From contig JAJGBQ010000006.1 in NCBI GenBank assembly GCA_022457065.1, positions 1,364,001 through 1,428,000 of the forward strand: a stretch of 64,000 nt of DNA, read 5' to 3'. Under the pieces are notes generated by a model. The model saw only the letters and a program-made list of their open reading frames with translations. It did not search any database and was not told the origin of the DNA. Positions 44,949 through 56,303 of this stretch are shown one piece after another. This DNA is from Curvularia sp. ZM96. Its lineage: Eukaryota > Ascomycota > Dothideomycetes > Pleosporales > Pleosporaceae. How positions within the stretch are numbered: position 1 is the stretch's first letter; each line of letters opens with the position of its first letter. A program made the translations under genes and the position numbers.

Positions 44949-46795
44949 ACGTGGTTCACAAGTGGGCGGCCCACCCAAGTGAGCGGCCCACGCCCCACCA
45001 GCGCGTCGACGTTAACACTACAACACGTTATGTCTCAACAACGCATTACTAAAACTTCCTATACTGAATTAGATCTTTAGCTTGCTCTTTTTGATATCTA
45101 ATCGCAACGTGTGAAAAGCCAAAGACGTGCTGCCTCTATCTATAACGTGCCTCGAAGAACTCTATCTTACCGACGCGCTGGAAGACGCCCCCAACGCGAC
45201 TATGTGCCAAAATCAAAGCGCCTAGATAAACTAGAAGAAGAGGCGATAGTCTACCGTATTCTTGAGAAGTCTGCGCGAGGCTTTGCCCCTACAAAGGCTG
45301 ACGTTCGAGTAATGGCTGATAAACTATTGCATGAGCGTGGGAGCAACCCTGTTGGCAAGAACTGGATTGACAACTTTGTTAAGAGGACTCCTGAGCTCCG
45401 TACGCGCTGGAGCCGTCCCTATGATCACTAGCGAGCTACCTGCGAGGATCCAGCTGCTATCCAGCGCTGGTTCGATCTAGTTAAGGGGACAAAGGAGAAG
45501 TGGGGTATTGTGGACGACGATATCTATAACTTTGATGAGACTGGCTTTATGATGGGCAAGATTTTATCACAGTTAGTTATTATAGGCTCGGAGAGTTCTG
45601 GGAAAAAGAAGCGTATATAGCCAGGCAACCGTGAGTGGGCTACTGTGATCTAGGGCGTAGGTGCGTTAGGTCGCCAGCTACCCCCCTTCGTCATCTTTGC
45701 GGGCAAGGTGCTTATCGACGTCTGGTTTAAAGACCTGCCTCCTGACTGGGTTCTTGAAGTCAGTCCTAATGGCTGGACGAATAACTAGCTTGCTCTTGCG
45801 TGGTTAGAGTACTTTGATACCTATATAAAGAGCTGCACTATAGGTGGGTATCGACTACTAATCGTCGACGGCTATGAGAGCCATAGCTCCGTTGAATTTT
45901 AAGATCTCTGCAAGGAGAAGAATATAGTTCTTCTCTGCATGCCTCTACACTCGTCTCACCTGTTGTAGCCTCTTGACGTTGCCTGTTTCTCGCCTTTAAA
46001 GCGGAAGTATGGCGATGTGATCTCAGGCTTGGCACGAAACCGCACCAGCTATATTAGTAAGGAGACCTTCCTACCAGCCTTTAAGACTGCTTTTGAGCAG
46101 TCTATCACACGGGAGAATATCTAGGCAGGCTTTAGAGGCGCTGGTCTAGTCCTACATGACCTATAGACTGTGCTATCAAAGCTTGATGTGGTAGTGCAGA
46201 CACTAGTATAATCACTACGACGGGCAGCCGCCTGGGAGGCGCAGATACCACATAACGCGCGCGAAGTTGAGTCTTAAATTGGTCTTATCTAAGAGAGCGT
46301 GAGAAAACGCCGTGGATCTTCTGCTAATTCACTTACTGAGTAGATCGCGCAGTTGAGTAAGGGGGCTTAGTAAATGGCACATAAGATGACGCTTATGATG
46401 GAGGAAATGAGTACTCTTCGAGCGGCTCTAGACGAATTAAATAAGCGTAAGAGCCGTAAGCGACGATATATCTGGATAGAAGAGACTCTTACTACTAGTG
46501 AGGTATAGGACTTGTTAGCTAAATAGGCGGGTAGCAGTCGTGGTGATGGTGAGAGTGCGTCGAAGAGGGTGCGAGGAGAGAGGCGGTGCGGGCGTTGTAA
46601 GCAGACTGGATATAACGCCCGTACCTGTGTAGTAGAAATTGATAGCGCTAGTGATAGTGATGGATCTGAGGAGTAAATTGGCTTATTACGATTTTTAATA
46701 TACTGTATTAAATGGCTGTGATAATGTTGCGAAGTTAACGTGCTGGTGGGGCGTGGGCCGCTCACTTGGGTGGGCCGCCCACTTGTGAACCACGT
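44949..46795 (+). mobile_element. TA-inserting DDE transposon (Fot1/pogo type), copy 2, 1847 bp
   Basis: Starts ACGTGGTTCACAAGTGGG at 44949 and ends with the exact inverse at 46795; TA flanks at 44947-44948 and 46796-46797. Same orientation and same length as copy 1, so internal positions correspond by adding 2193. The inverted repeats are again identical to each other, but differ from those of copy 1 at about a dozen positions: the repeated subunit here reads AAGTGGGCGGCCCAC / AAGTGAGCGGCCCAC. The inner parts (from CCCCACCAGCGCGTCGACGT on) are alike in both copies. Confidence 0.93.
45030..46676 (+). pseudogene. Transposase of copy 2, inactivated by many in-frame stops
   Basis: The 548-codon frame from ATG 45030 to TAA 46674 corresponds codon for codon to copy 1. 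An undamaged stretch of 106 codons (from about 45111) shows the N-terminal DNA-binding part, including GSNPVGKNWIDNFVKRTPEL. The catalytic region reads YNFDETGFMMGKI, LLIVDGYESHSSVEF and, broken by a stop, LLDVACFSPLKRKYGD. Stops occur at different codons than in copy 1: CAG in copy 1 at 43236-43238 is TAG here at 45429-45431, while Trp codons kept here are TAG there. The C-terminal zinc knuckle is RCGRCKQTGYNARTC, with the His changed to Tyr (CAC to TAT). Confidence 0.9.
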
Positions 46796-46915
46796 TATTT
46801 AATAAACATTTATTCATATTCAAGCACTCCGAAACACATGAGCGTCACAATTACTGCACTAAAGGAACCATGATTTCAATTTCTCTGTTGTACTCTTCGA
46901 CACAATGACTTATTA

Positions 46916-47560
46916 TCACCAATGTTCATCTGGATCCCAGAATCCTCCCGGCTCAAAGCTATGGACCTGATTCACAACGTGCTCCCATGTAAACATGTCC
47001 ATCCATCGGTAAATATCCAATACCGCTGTTGTTGGAATAAATATCCATCCAAAGTTCTGCTGTAGAACCCGAGGATTCTTAGGAACAGCATCAACAGGAT
47101 CGTACCTCGCATCCGCAATTTTCAGCAGACGTAGATCGGGATCTTGTAGCACTTGGGCATCCGCCAACAAAAATATACAAATGCCAACGTTGTTGTTTTG
47201 ACGCCCTCTGATTGGCTGGCCCCCACTTCCCTCTAGATAGGCTTTTCGGACGTCTTCCAGTGTTAAATTGTTCAAAGTGGCGGGATCTGAACGCGCATCT
47301 AGTCGAAACCGCTCCTGTGCTTTCGTGACATCTTCAGGCCGTTCATCTGCCTCTTCTAGCTCGGTAAGACCATGTTCCACGCCGTCAGTGATTTTCTCAA
47401 GTAACCCTAACCACTGTTCATCGGATCCAGAGCCATAATATGTTCTGTAAATCGTATAGCCCCAATACCCTAGGAACTGTTCATGATCCTCTTCTGGCGT
47501 AATAATCCTGCCTTTTGGAAGCGAATAGATGTGCTTTACGAATTCTGTGATAGTTTCCAT
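46916..47560 (-). CDS. Hypothetical fungal protein, 214 residues, accessory-type
   Basis: Single-exon frame from ATG 47560. It begins METITEFVKHIYSLPKGRII and TPEEDHEQFLGYWGYTIYRT followed by YYGSGSDEQW, a start I associate with an expanded, function-unknown family of plant-associated ascomycetes. It continues with an acidic helix, RFRLDARSDPATLNNLTLED, a hydrophobic VGICIFLLADAQVLQD strand, RYDPVDAVPKNPRVLQQNFG and WIFIPTTAVLDIYRWMDMFT, ending GGFWDPDEHW. It is rich in Trp, Tyr and Asp/Glu, without signal peptide or membrane span. It lies 120 bp from a mutated transposon and next to a long gene-poor stretch, a setting typical of accessory or lineage-specific genes. Frame is intact, so it may be functional. 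Confidence 0.7.
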   Translation of the reverse strand: METITEFVKHIYSLPKGRIITPEEDHEQFLGYWGYTIYRTYYGSGSDEQWLGLLEKITDGVEHGLTELEEADERPEDVTKAQERFRLDARSDPATLNNLTLEDVRKAYLEGSGGQPIRGRQNNNVGICIFLLADAQVLQDPDLRLLKIADARYDPVDAVPKNPRVLQQNFGWIFIPTTAVLDIYRWMDMFTWEHVVNQVHSFEPGGFWDPDEHW

Positions 47561-48090
47561 AATGATGGGGAAAAATAGAGATATAAAGCGATTTTTATAA
47601 GTGTGTATGTAAAACGAGGTATTAGAGAGCGTGAGACTTTTTAGAAAGGACGCTTTGGCAGGGGAGAATTAATAAATACAAGAAATCCTTCATGCATATT
47701 ACGATAATGGTGTAAGGGATGCCGGTGCCGTTATGCGCTAGCACCGAAATATTTGCCTCTGTGGTTAGATACAGCGACGTGTCAAAAGTTTCGCCTCACT
47801 AGCTCCCCTACCACCCCACCACCAACAACGATCAATATTTTGAATGCCCACTACTAATTATACATCGCGTTAACTTAGCTAATCACTACTCTTACAAACT
47901 ACACGAAAAGAGTCCAGCTAGCCAAAACCCACCCAATCGCGAGAACTATCGCAAGGCTCTAAAAACCGACCTTGAACCAGGAATATAGGCAGTTACACAC
48001 TACTACCGGATCCATCCTACAGCAACTAAAAGATGAAAAGATCATCTTATACAAGTTTAGATTATGGGACAGCCATAATCACAAAGCTAC

Positions 48091-48138
<48 letters not shown>
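48091..48138. repeat. (AGT)16 microsatellite
   Basis: Sixteen uninterrupted AGT units. On the plus strand one frame would read as poly-Val, which is not evidence of coding. Confidence 0.98.
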
Positions 48139-50829
48139 TTTAGTCCCCTCAGACTTCTACATTGCGCATAGAAAACATATTAAGCATCATGTATTACTTA
48201 GTCTTTAGCAATGCGCTGGTATAGACGCGGATCATACTCTCGTCCCTTACCTACTCCATCCTTCTCTCTCTCGTATCCCCACGCCGGCCAAACTACCCCC
48301 CAGCCAGTTCTCTCTTTGTCGTCATTTTCCTTCCCGAGCATACCATGCGCGGCTAAGCACAGATGCACAGACGCACAGGTGAAGAAGTACAGGGAAGGTA
48401 TAGAGAAGGGGGGATATGGCACCTAGCTGACATACAGACACTAACTCACGCGGGCATACATACACACATGGACATGAACGCTCGAGACACAGTGGGTGAA
48501 CGAATAACGGGTTAGAACGTGCCCTCCGACTTACCTACCTACCTGCATACAAATACGTATGTAAGTATCGGAGGTACTTTGCTCGGTCAGAATAACGGCG
48601 GACTTGCTTTTCTCATGGAGTGGGCAAGGGTATGGGGGTTTTCACGTGTGCTCAACCATTCTTCTTAGTGGCTACTACGTCTCTAACTAGGGTTTTTGAA
48701 GGAAAGGATGTGAAGATGTTTCGAGGGCCATTATCTGTGAAGATCGGCCTGCTGGGGGTGTGCATTGTTAAGGGCCCCTGGGTTTTTTCGTACTCGGTGT
48801 AAGCAGGGGATGTAGAAGTGTGAGATAAGAAATAATTCTTTCTAGAAGCGCGTTCGGGTTGGTTTGCGCATACACATGCGGGGTATGGGCTTGGTACACT
48901 GGTTGTCTAAGGGCGTGTTCTCTCGATCAAAATGTCGAGTTGGCATTGGTGTTGTTACACATCCCGTTTTCACTGTTGGTATCGCAATAACAAGGAAGAT
49001 GGAAGAAGAAAACACTGCCAAAGCCGACTTTGCGCCGTACGGTAGTACGCACGTACATGTCCATGGTCCAATCTCACCCCGCAAAAGCTCTTATTTCGCC
49101 GCTTTGCAAAAATAGGAGCAACCAAGACGGCGCAATACAAACCATGGTTCGAATCAGTTGGCAACATACCTATGTCGTCATGGCACTTACCCACCAAAAT
49201 GCGCCGCATCGTCACTGCTAGCATCATGCTTACTCACCCTTGCCCCTTCATCTGATGTCTCAACACCTCGCTATCAAAGGTCACCTCATGCGCCTTGCCA
49301 TCGGAGACACCGGTCAATCAAATTGTTCGTATTAATGCTTACATACTCGGAGCCGGCGGCGGGCACGGACTACCTACCTAGACTATACTGGCACGCGCGT
49401 ACACGCTCACCGAGGATGCGCCTCTCGTCACTGCCCCAGGCGCTCAAGCAAGGAAAGTAGAGAGCTGGCCAACAACAGTAAAGACTGCGAGTCCATGATT
49501 TCCCGGCGCAGGGAAAAAGACATGGTCCTCTGATGACGTGGGGGAACCGTTACCAAAGCGCTGGTAAGCAATGTAGGTGCCTACTTGTAACTTCAACGCG
49601 TACCTGGCCTGATGTGGGTGTATAAAAAGTATAAACTTCCCTTGTCAGTAGAGAGAGGTGGAACGACCAGATGTCCAACTCATGCCTGGTATGTTGGGAC
49701 AAATGGGAAACGACTGCGAGGGGGAATGTGGCGTGTGAAGTTTGAATCGTGACTTCGGGAGATTCTCCGGCTGTTCGAATAAAACAGGCCTAGTATGCAC
49801 ATGCATACACATGCATACACTGTCAGCCACCTCGGCCTCAAGCTCGAGATGCACAAACCTCGAAACAAAGTTGAAGTGGCCGTGGTACCAAGCTTCAAGC
49901 CACACCCGTCTCGGTCCTGCCCCAGACGTGAGGAATAAAAAATCAAGGCGAAAGAAAGCGGAAGGGTGGTGCCGGTGGAAAAGACAAACCAGCCAACCAG
50001 ACCAGCTGTAACAAAAAAAGAACACGAACCCGTCATCCAACTATGACGAACACGAATCCAGTCAGCCGCGCATTCCGCACAATAAATACCCGTTCATCGA
50101 AACAACTAGTACTAGATTTGCTTCGTACTTGCGAAAGGAAAAAAACTGGCCTCAAACCCATGCAGCAAACTGACATCATGTTGCCTCACTTCGCGGCGCG
50201 TAAACCAGCGAGCGAGTGTTGCGTGTCGAGCGAGCCGATGCGCTAAGTCGAGAGAAATCAGGGACTCGTGATCGACCTTCACTAGCCTTGGTCCCAAGGG
50301 CCATTTTTTTCAGAACGAAGAGAGGTGCCGAACAGGGTCCGACCAACGATGGGCTGGGTAGGCAATGCACAGGCCATGCGGCGGTGACAATCGATGACAG
50401 GCGTACATGCTGCATGTGTGGGTGATTTTGTGCGGGTGGAGGTGAAGGAAGCTAATAGAGTGGATTTAGAGGAAGACGAGGCAGAGTAGTTAGTTTGTCT
50501 AGGAGTAGGGTCCGGTAATAAGATTCAGTTGGGAGGAAAGTAAACGTGACTAAAGGGGTGGAGATGGAGAAAGAGGGGTGAGGAGGACAAGCTGTTAATA
50601 CTCCTCTAGGGTAGATGGCTGTCTTTTATTCTTTGCCTGGTTCGTCAAACATGGTGTTTGGCCGACTGTAACGGAATGATGTCGGTACGTACGACAGTGA
50701 CCATAGAATAGCGAAGAAGGGTGGGGAGGTGGCGGTCGAGTCGTCTCTCTTGGTCCAGTCCCTTGTTGCCAACAACATTTAGCGCCAGCCTGGGATACAC
50801 GCCTGTAGGTAACGGCAGCGTCGCGCCCC

Positions 50830-50880
50830 ATCCCCACGCCCTCTTCCCTTTCCCCTTCCCCTCCCCTTCACTTCTCCGCA
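50830..50880. repeat. Polypyrimidine tract
   Basis: Nearly pure C/T on the plus strand (CTTCCCTTTCCCCTTCCCC-type), low-complexity. Confidence 0.6.
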
Positions 50881-52369
50881 AGGCCGATGGATTGTCGAGG
50901 GGTCAAGCACGCAAGCCGTTTCCCATGCGCACTGTTTCGCATAGGCCCCACAAGATAGACCTTGCGCTGAGCGGGCGTGTCCGTCGCGGCTACGGTGTCT
51001 TGGTACGTAGGATTTTGCATGAGTGATTTTCGCCATTGGAACGCTTGGGACTTGTTCAAAGGCGGTTCGCTTGTGATCGGTTCATGGCGAACTAATGCCC
51101 GCAATTGAAAGTCTTGCAGTTGGATTTCCTTTCTTGCTTTCTTATGTGTCTTTTTTGGGGATCGTACTGCCACACAGAGTAAGCCGTAGTGGCTAATGTT
51201 CTTCGTAGTAGGCAGACTGTTCACTCACACCCTTCGGCCCATTCAAGCCGATGAAACAGTGTTTGCAGGTGGGAGAGCGGGGAGATCCATGTGCAACCGT
51301 ACTCTGTGCCTTGTGCTCTTCGTGCAGCGGGCGTCGGACGGCGAGTGAGCCAGTCAGGCCGGTCGTGGGGTGTGTCGGCTGTGGGCTGTGCTGATGGTGG
51401 CCGTGGTTGTGCCGCTCTCTGTATGTAACCTCTCCCTCGGTATCTCAGCCAGCCGCGCTCAGCGGAGTACTGTAACCGTAAGCAGCTACTCTTCTGGCCA
51501 GACTGTCTCTCCCCCTCCTTTTCTTGACAGAACGATTAGCCTGGATAGCCTAAGTAGGCGCCCAGAGTGACAGTGGCACATGGTGTTGCTGCTGCTACTC
51601 GTGGTTGCTGAGCTGCATAGGTTGCTGTGTTAATAATTTGTCAATCTGTCAATGTGTCGATGTGCATCATCACCTGCGACTCTGCGACCCACGGCACGCT
51701 CTGCCTAGCGCTGCCAGCCTGACCGATCTGTCCATACAAGCCAGCAGAAATCTCTGCTTGCACTTGCAGCTGTCCCGCGTGTGGCATGCAGGGCACGTAT
51801 TGGTCGAGAGCCAACCGGCGAACCTCGCGGCCGTGCGGCATACGCCCTGCAGCGCAAAAGGACGTCATCCACTCGTGCGTATGCGGTGAACCGGCCTTTG
51901 GCTCAAGCCTCGCCGCATGACACTCGTACCAACCACAAACTGTTATTGAACTGTGCTCTATTTCTTCAAGGGCCCAACGGTGCCTTGTCGAAGGGCCAGA
52001 GTCTATATACTTTTGCAAGATGAAAACCCAGCCAACCTAAATCAGGATAGAGGAAAAAAAAATACCCACCACCCCAGTGTATATGCAAATGCTTGCTTGC
52101 TCCACCACCACATCCGACCAAAAGGCAATGCCTGGGGGTTATCTATCAACGACGTCGAACACTAGTCAAACGACAAGGGTTCGCGCCAAGTCATAAACTA
52201 TACACAGGCGACCCAAGGGTCCAATAAAGAACGACCACACGGGCCAAAGAAGGTAGAAGTAGACATTGCCTATGCCTTTGGTATCATTGCACACCAGCAG
52301 CGTCATCAGTCATGGCGTCATCAAAGGAGAACAGCGGCTGATACTGCCCACTGCTCCCCTCGCAGGCGT

Positions 52370-53914
52370 CTAGAACCAACTGTTGTTGGCATAACAAGAC
52401 AAGTCAATATTGTTGTTCATCGCACCAAACGCACCGTTGCTTTGATCTAGTTGCCATGGGTCCATGGGTACAACGTCTTCAAAGTGGCTGGGCATCGGCA
52501 TTGCGCTCGCCTCGGTAAAGTCGGGCGAAGCCGTGCTCGTCATCATGGCAGGCGCAGCAGTCATGCTCTTGGCATACATGGCATCGAACCCAAGCATGTT
52601 TGTCATGGGGGCGGAGGTTGTTGCCATGGGTACGGTTACATTGACGGATTCACTGGGGACCGTCGTGTTGAACTGATACGCAGGAGTATCTTCCCAGAAC
52701 AGCGACTCGCTGGCTGCCGACTGAGGGGCTTTGAAGTCCACATCACCAAACAGGCCACTCTCGCCAATCTCCGAATGGGCCGAAGAGGCGACAGTAAGCC
52801 CGGGACCGCTGTGCTTCGACTCTCCGCTGTGGGATATTGGCTGAGCCAAGTCGTCGTTGAACTTGCTCGGATCGAGCGGGAGGTCCGTCGCAGACCAGAG
52901 CGGATCAAAGCCCACCGACGAAGCCATCCAGTCCTTGTCCAGATTGGGGAGACAATCTTGCGAAGGAGAAGTCGACAGGCTGCCGACACCAAATGTGCTG
53001 CTGACAGGTGCTACCGTGTTGGTCATCCAGGGCCACTGCTGGTTGGAAAATGTTTCGCTGACGTTGCTTTCGGGCGAGTCACCGCCCTGGCCAAACATAC
53101 CAACCTGGTTACTGAACATGTCATTGAAGGCAAATGCATCGAGACTGGCGCTTGCACTGGGGACGGGAGGCTTGTCGGCACATCGTTGGGTTGAGCCAAA
53201 CATGGCGTGGAACTCGTTGTTGGACAGCGACAATGTATCCATGGAGCGCGTGGTCTGCACGTCGGGCTTGGAGCGGGCATTCTTATCTTGCGACAGAGCA
53301 GCAAAGGCGGAATGGCCATGCAGGGTGTGCGGACGTGGAATCTTGTAGGGCATTCCCGACACGTGGGCAGTGTTGTTGTTGCGGTGGCATGGTTTGTGAT
53401 GGCCGTTGGCGAAGACGGTGAGATGGCTCTCGGAATGGGTGCCAGTCAGTTTGGGTTTCGCACGGGCGTCATGGAGCGTCTGCCGGGAAGTGTCGATCTT
53501 GAGGTCGAGATCGTCCTTCTTGGTGCCGCATATGCACTTTGCGCCAGAATGGCATTGGCAACGGCCATCGTGAGCTAGAGTAAAGGTCAGAATCATTCGA
53601 CGACGGCCAAGCCAGCTATGAGCTCACTCTTCGCCTCGCCTTTGTCTTTGTGCGAGTCCTTGTCCTTCTTGTCGCCACAGTCACATTTGGCATGGTGGGA
53701 CTTGGACTTGCGCGCGCCGCGACAGTGTTCGCATTGCTTGACGGGGCGGCCCTTGGGGTTGATGTGGTGCAGGTCGCGATCTGGAGAAGAGGGTCAGCGC
53801 ACGCTTGTGGGGCAGCGGTTGGTGTTGCGACCTACCCGTGTGGTTACAGCCGCTCACTCGGTGACCCTTGATGCAGGACGAGCAAGCCCATTTTTCGCCA
53901 TCGATAACAGGCAT
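52370..53914 (-). CDS. Copper-fist transcription factor (Ace1/Mac1/Cuf1/GRISEA type)
   Basis: Copper-sensing nuclear regulator. Exons 53914-53836, 53780-53628 and 53574-52370 give 478 residues. Residues 1-40 are the copper fist: MPVIDGEKWACSSCIKGHRV then SGCNHTDRDLHHINPKGRP, with the C-x2-C...C-x-H zinc ligands and the minor-groove KGRP motif. VKQCEHCRGARKSKSHHAKC and CDCGDKKDK continue the Cu-binding part. A second cluster CQCHSGAKCICG (CxC-x5-CxC) lies at about residue 82, encoded right after intron 2. The remaining 380 residues are Ser/Thr/Asn/Asp-rich, with many short acidic-aromatic patches (DPLWSATDLPLDPSKFNDDL, SLFWEDTPAYQF) as in activation domains. Only one C-terminal-type Cys cluster is present, so Ace1-like (detoxification) versus Mac1/GRISEA-like (uptake) cannot be settled. 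It is divergent to the Zn2Cys6 factor gene. Confidence 0.92.
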
Positions 53915-56303
53915 ACCGGGTAGGATACGGCCGAGTGCGGTCGTCGCAGCTGGCTAGGGGCAGCCGGATGGTGGGGAGGAGCAAGGGGAGCCAAGGGGCT
54001 CGTCGTCGAGGACAAAATGGAAACAAAAGCAACACGCAACGGGCGAGGCCGGGCGTGCAGCAGGAAAAACGGGAAAGCAAAAACGGAGCAAGGATGCTAG
54101 TAATTCAAACGCCAGAGGGTATCTAGGTCAATGGGATGCTGGACGAGGACCGTGAACGCCGTGGAGAAGACCGGGGCCGACAGAATGCAGAGTGGAGAGT
54201 GGAGAGGAGAGATGGGTGGTCGAGGAGAGCGGAGAGCGGAGAGCGACGAGCGGATATCAGAGGGGGAACCGAGCGCAGGAGGCGCTGGCCGAAAGCGTTA
54301 GACGGGGCTCCTTGGGAACGACCAGACCAGTATGTGCTGTGGTGTTGCTGGGTGAGGTAGTGGTGAGAGAGGGAGAGAGCGAGCGGGAGGAACAGGTTAA
54401 GAGGGAAGGCACACGGGTGTGTGGAGCGTGTAATTGGCTGTGGAGCTTAGCGTCATCGGCAAGTGCGCTCAGGCCCTCGCAGCTCGAATCTGCAGGCGCG
54501 ATCAGCCATGGCGAGCGGCCACAGTCGTCGCCCCAAGCGGCTAGCGCCGCCATCCCACGTCTGCTGCACATGCACATCCACCGGCCAGCAGCCAGCACCG
54601 CCAGCACCGCCTTTTCACCGCATAATCCTGTCGTCGCCAGCGCCCGTTGCCCTCTTCGGCATCATGACCTGCAGCTTGGCCCCTAGCCGCTCCCATGCCG
54701 CCAGAAGCACCGGAGCCATCCCCTCCCCTCCCCCCTTGACCTTGACCTTGACCGTCCGACGACGACGCGTCCTCCTTGTGCTGCGTGCTGCTGGCCCCCC
54801 GTCCACCCGCCTCGTCGACTGGTGCGGGACTCCACGCACCGCCTGTTTCATTGCGGATGCCTCTCGCTTGCCGAGTCAGCTGTTTGTCGAGCCGCGGCCG
54901 CCGTAACGCAATGCGTCCAACGCCCGTTGCCCAGCGCCCCTCATGGCCATTGGCTGCATCCATCGTGTCCTGCCGTCTGCTCCTCCTCAGGTACAGCGCC
55001 AGCTTGTCCACGCTCGTAGGCGTCCATCTACTGTACTGTACATGGTACATGGCCATTCCAGAGCCCGGACTATCATGAGCGCAACAGCCGTAGTAAATTG
55101 CCTTTCGGGAAATTCAAATACAATCAGCCGGCGGCATGCACGTGAGGGAGACAGGCCCCTCATCCGGTACGCTGTGTGCGTCTGGCCAAGTCCTGGACAA
55201 GCACTCTCCACGAAACAGTCCCTCGGTGTGGGGCATGCTAGATTGCTCTGTGTAGTATGAACACTACTCGGGGTTGTCGGCCTCGCTGCAGACTCGCCTG
55301 GGTCGACCTTGGTCGCCGTTTTGGCTTGGATCCGGTGTCGACGGCCCTTTCCTGTGCTGTGCTGTGCAGACATCTGACAGTCCGTGTTCGCTCTTATCAC
55401 ACCCGGACGCTTCCATAGTTCGTAATTTGCAGAAATAGAGTAGAGGCCAAGCTGTCCAAACGGAGCATCCAACCGCCCAAGCATGGCTCTTGTGCTCTTG
55501 TGCTCTCGTGCTCGATGTCGGGACCGTACTGCTAGTCTGCGCAACTAGAAAGGTCTCGCTGACTTCAGCCACGGCTGCTCTAGACGCCCCCGCGGATTGC
55601 ACGGTCGCCAGGAAAGATCCGTCTTCACGCTGGCCTCAATCAGTAGTCTGTAGTACGCTGCATTCGGCTCGCCGAGGCAGGTCAAATTCGTATTTTGCAT
55701 TGGTAGTGCGCCAAGCTCATTCTGTCTTGGAGTATTTGCACACGAGACAACGTGCGAATACTGTAGGTAAGGGCTGTCATGATCGAGTAGCTATTGATGT
55801 GAGCATGGAAATGATTCTTATCCCAATAGAAATGTGTGCAGCATTCGTAGTCACGGGCAGCAGGGCCGCGAATAGAAGCGTTTGTTCTCCTGGGCATAGC
55901 TGAGCATGGTGCTTCGACTGGCCGTCCCGGACGGTGGAAGAGATAATCCGAACAGCGACCTCATCGTCACCAACCAGTCAGTAGCTCCCGAGCAACACTA
56001 CAGGTGAAAGACGTGCCATTATCCTTTGTACACTCCAACCACCATTATGTTGTTGCCGTCTCCCCTCTCGCCCAGCGAGGGCCTCTCCTCCCATGCCATG
56101 GTTCACGCTAGCGCAAAAATCGCAAAGCCCGCACAACTTCCCTCGGTCTCTTGTGCACTGTCCGTTTCTCTTGCCTTGCAACAACAACACCAGCCCACTT
56201 TGCGCGCGATCGCGTAACCCATATCAGCCGCTGCTTCGGACCCAAACCGCAAACTACACACACGCACTATCCATCTGCGCCCCTCGATACGACGCGCTCC
56301 ACC
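53915..56303. promoter_or_regulatory. Divergent 2.4-kb upstream region shared by two transcription-factor genes
   Basis: Upstream of the copper-fist gene (minus) and the COL-26/RGT1-like gene (plus). Open frames on both strands are GC-driven. A purine tract with GGAGAGCGGAGAGCG repeats lies at about 54185-54250, and three TTGACC units in tandem lie near 54740. Long upstream regions are usual for fungal regulator genes. I cannot locate promoters precisely. Confidence 0.4.
54185..54250. repeat. Purine-rich GA tract
   Basis: Imperfect GAGTGGAGA / GGAGAGC repeats, almost pure A/G on the plus strand, inside the divergent upstream region and about 300 bp from the copper-fist ATG. Confidence 0.6.

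Larger units (their letters stand above)
47561..52369. other. Gene-poor region of about 4.8 kb
   Basis: Left part (47.6-48.2 kb) is AT-rich. It holds a trinucleotide microsatellite, a CAT/TGCA-rich stretch near 49.80 kb and a pyrimidine tract near 50.83-50.88 kb. Short open frames exist on both strands; none has a domain motif or splice-supported extension. I looked for tRNA B-boxes and found no convincing cloverleaf. The GC content of 48.2-52.3 kb is normal, so this is not a RIP-eroded island. Confidence 0.4.

Noticed and set aside
46367..46765. 132-codon minus-strand frame over the end of copy 2
   Set aside because: Antisense reading of the mutated transposase; no independent evidence.
49140..49165. 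GGTTCGAATC-like B box suggesting a tRNA
   Set aside because: No acceptor or anticodon stem can be formed around it on either strand.
54541..55056. 171-codon minus-strand frame in the divergent regulator region
   Set aside because: Gly/Arg/Ala-rich low-complexity reading of GC-rich promoter DNA.
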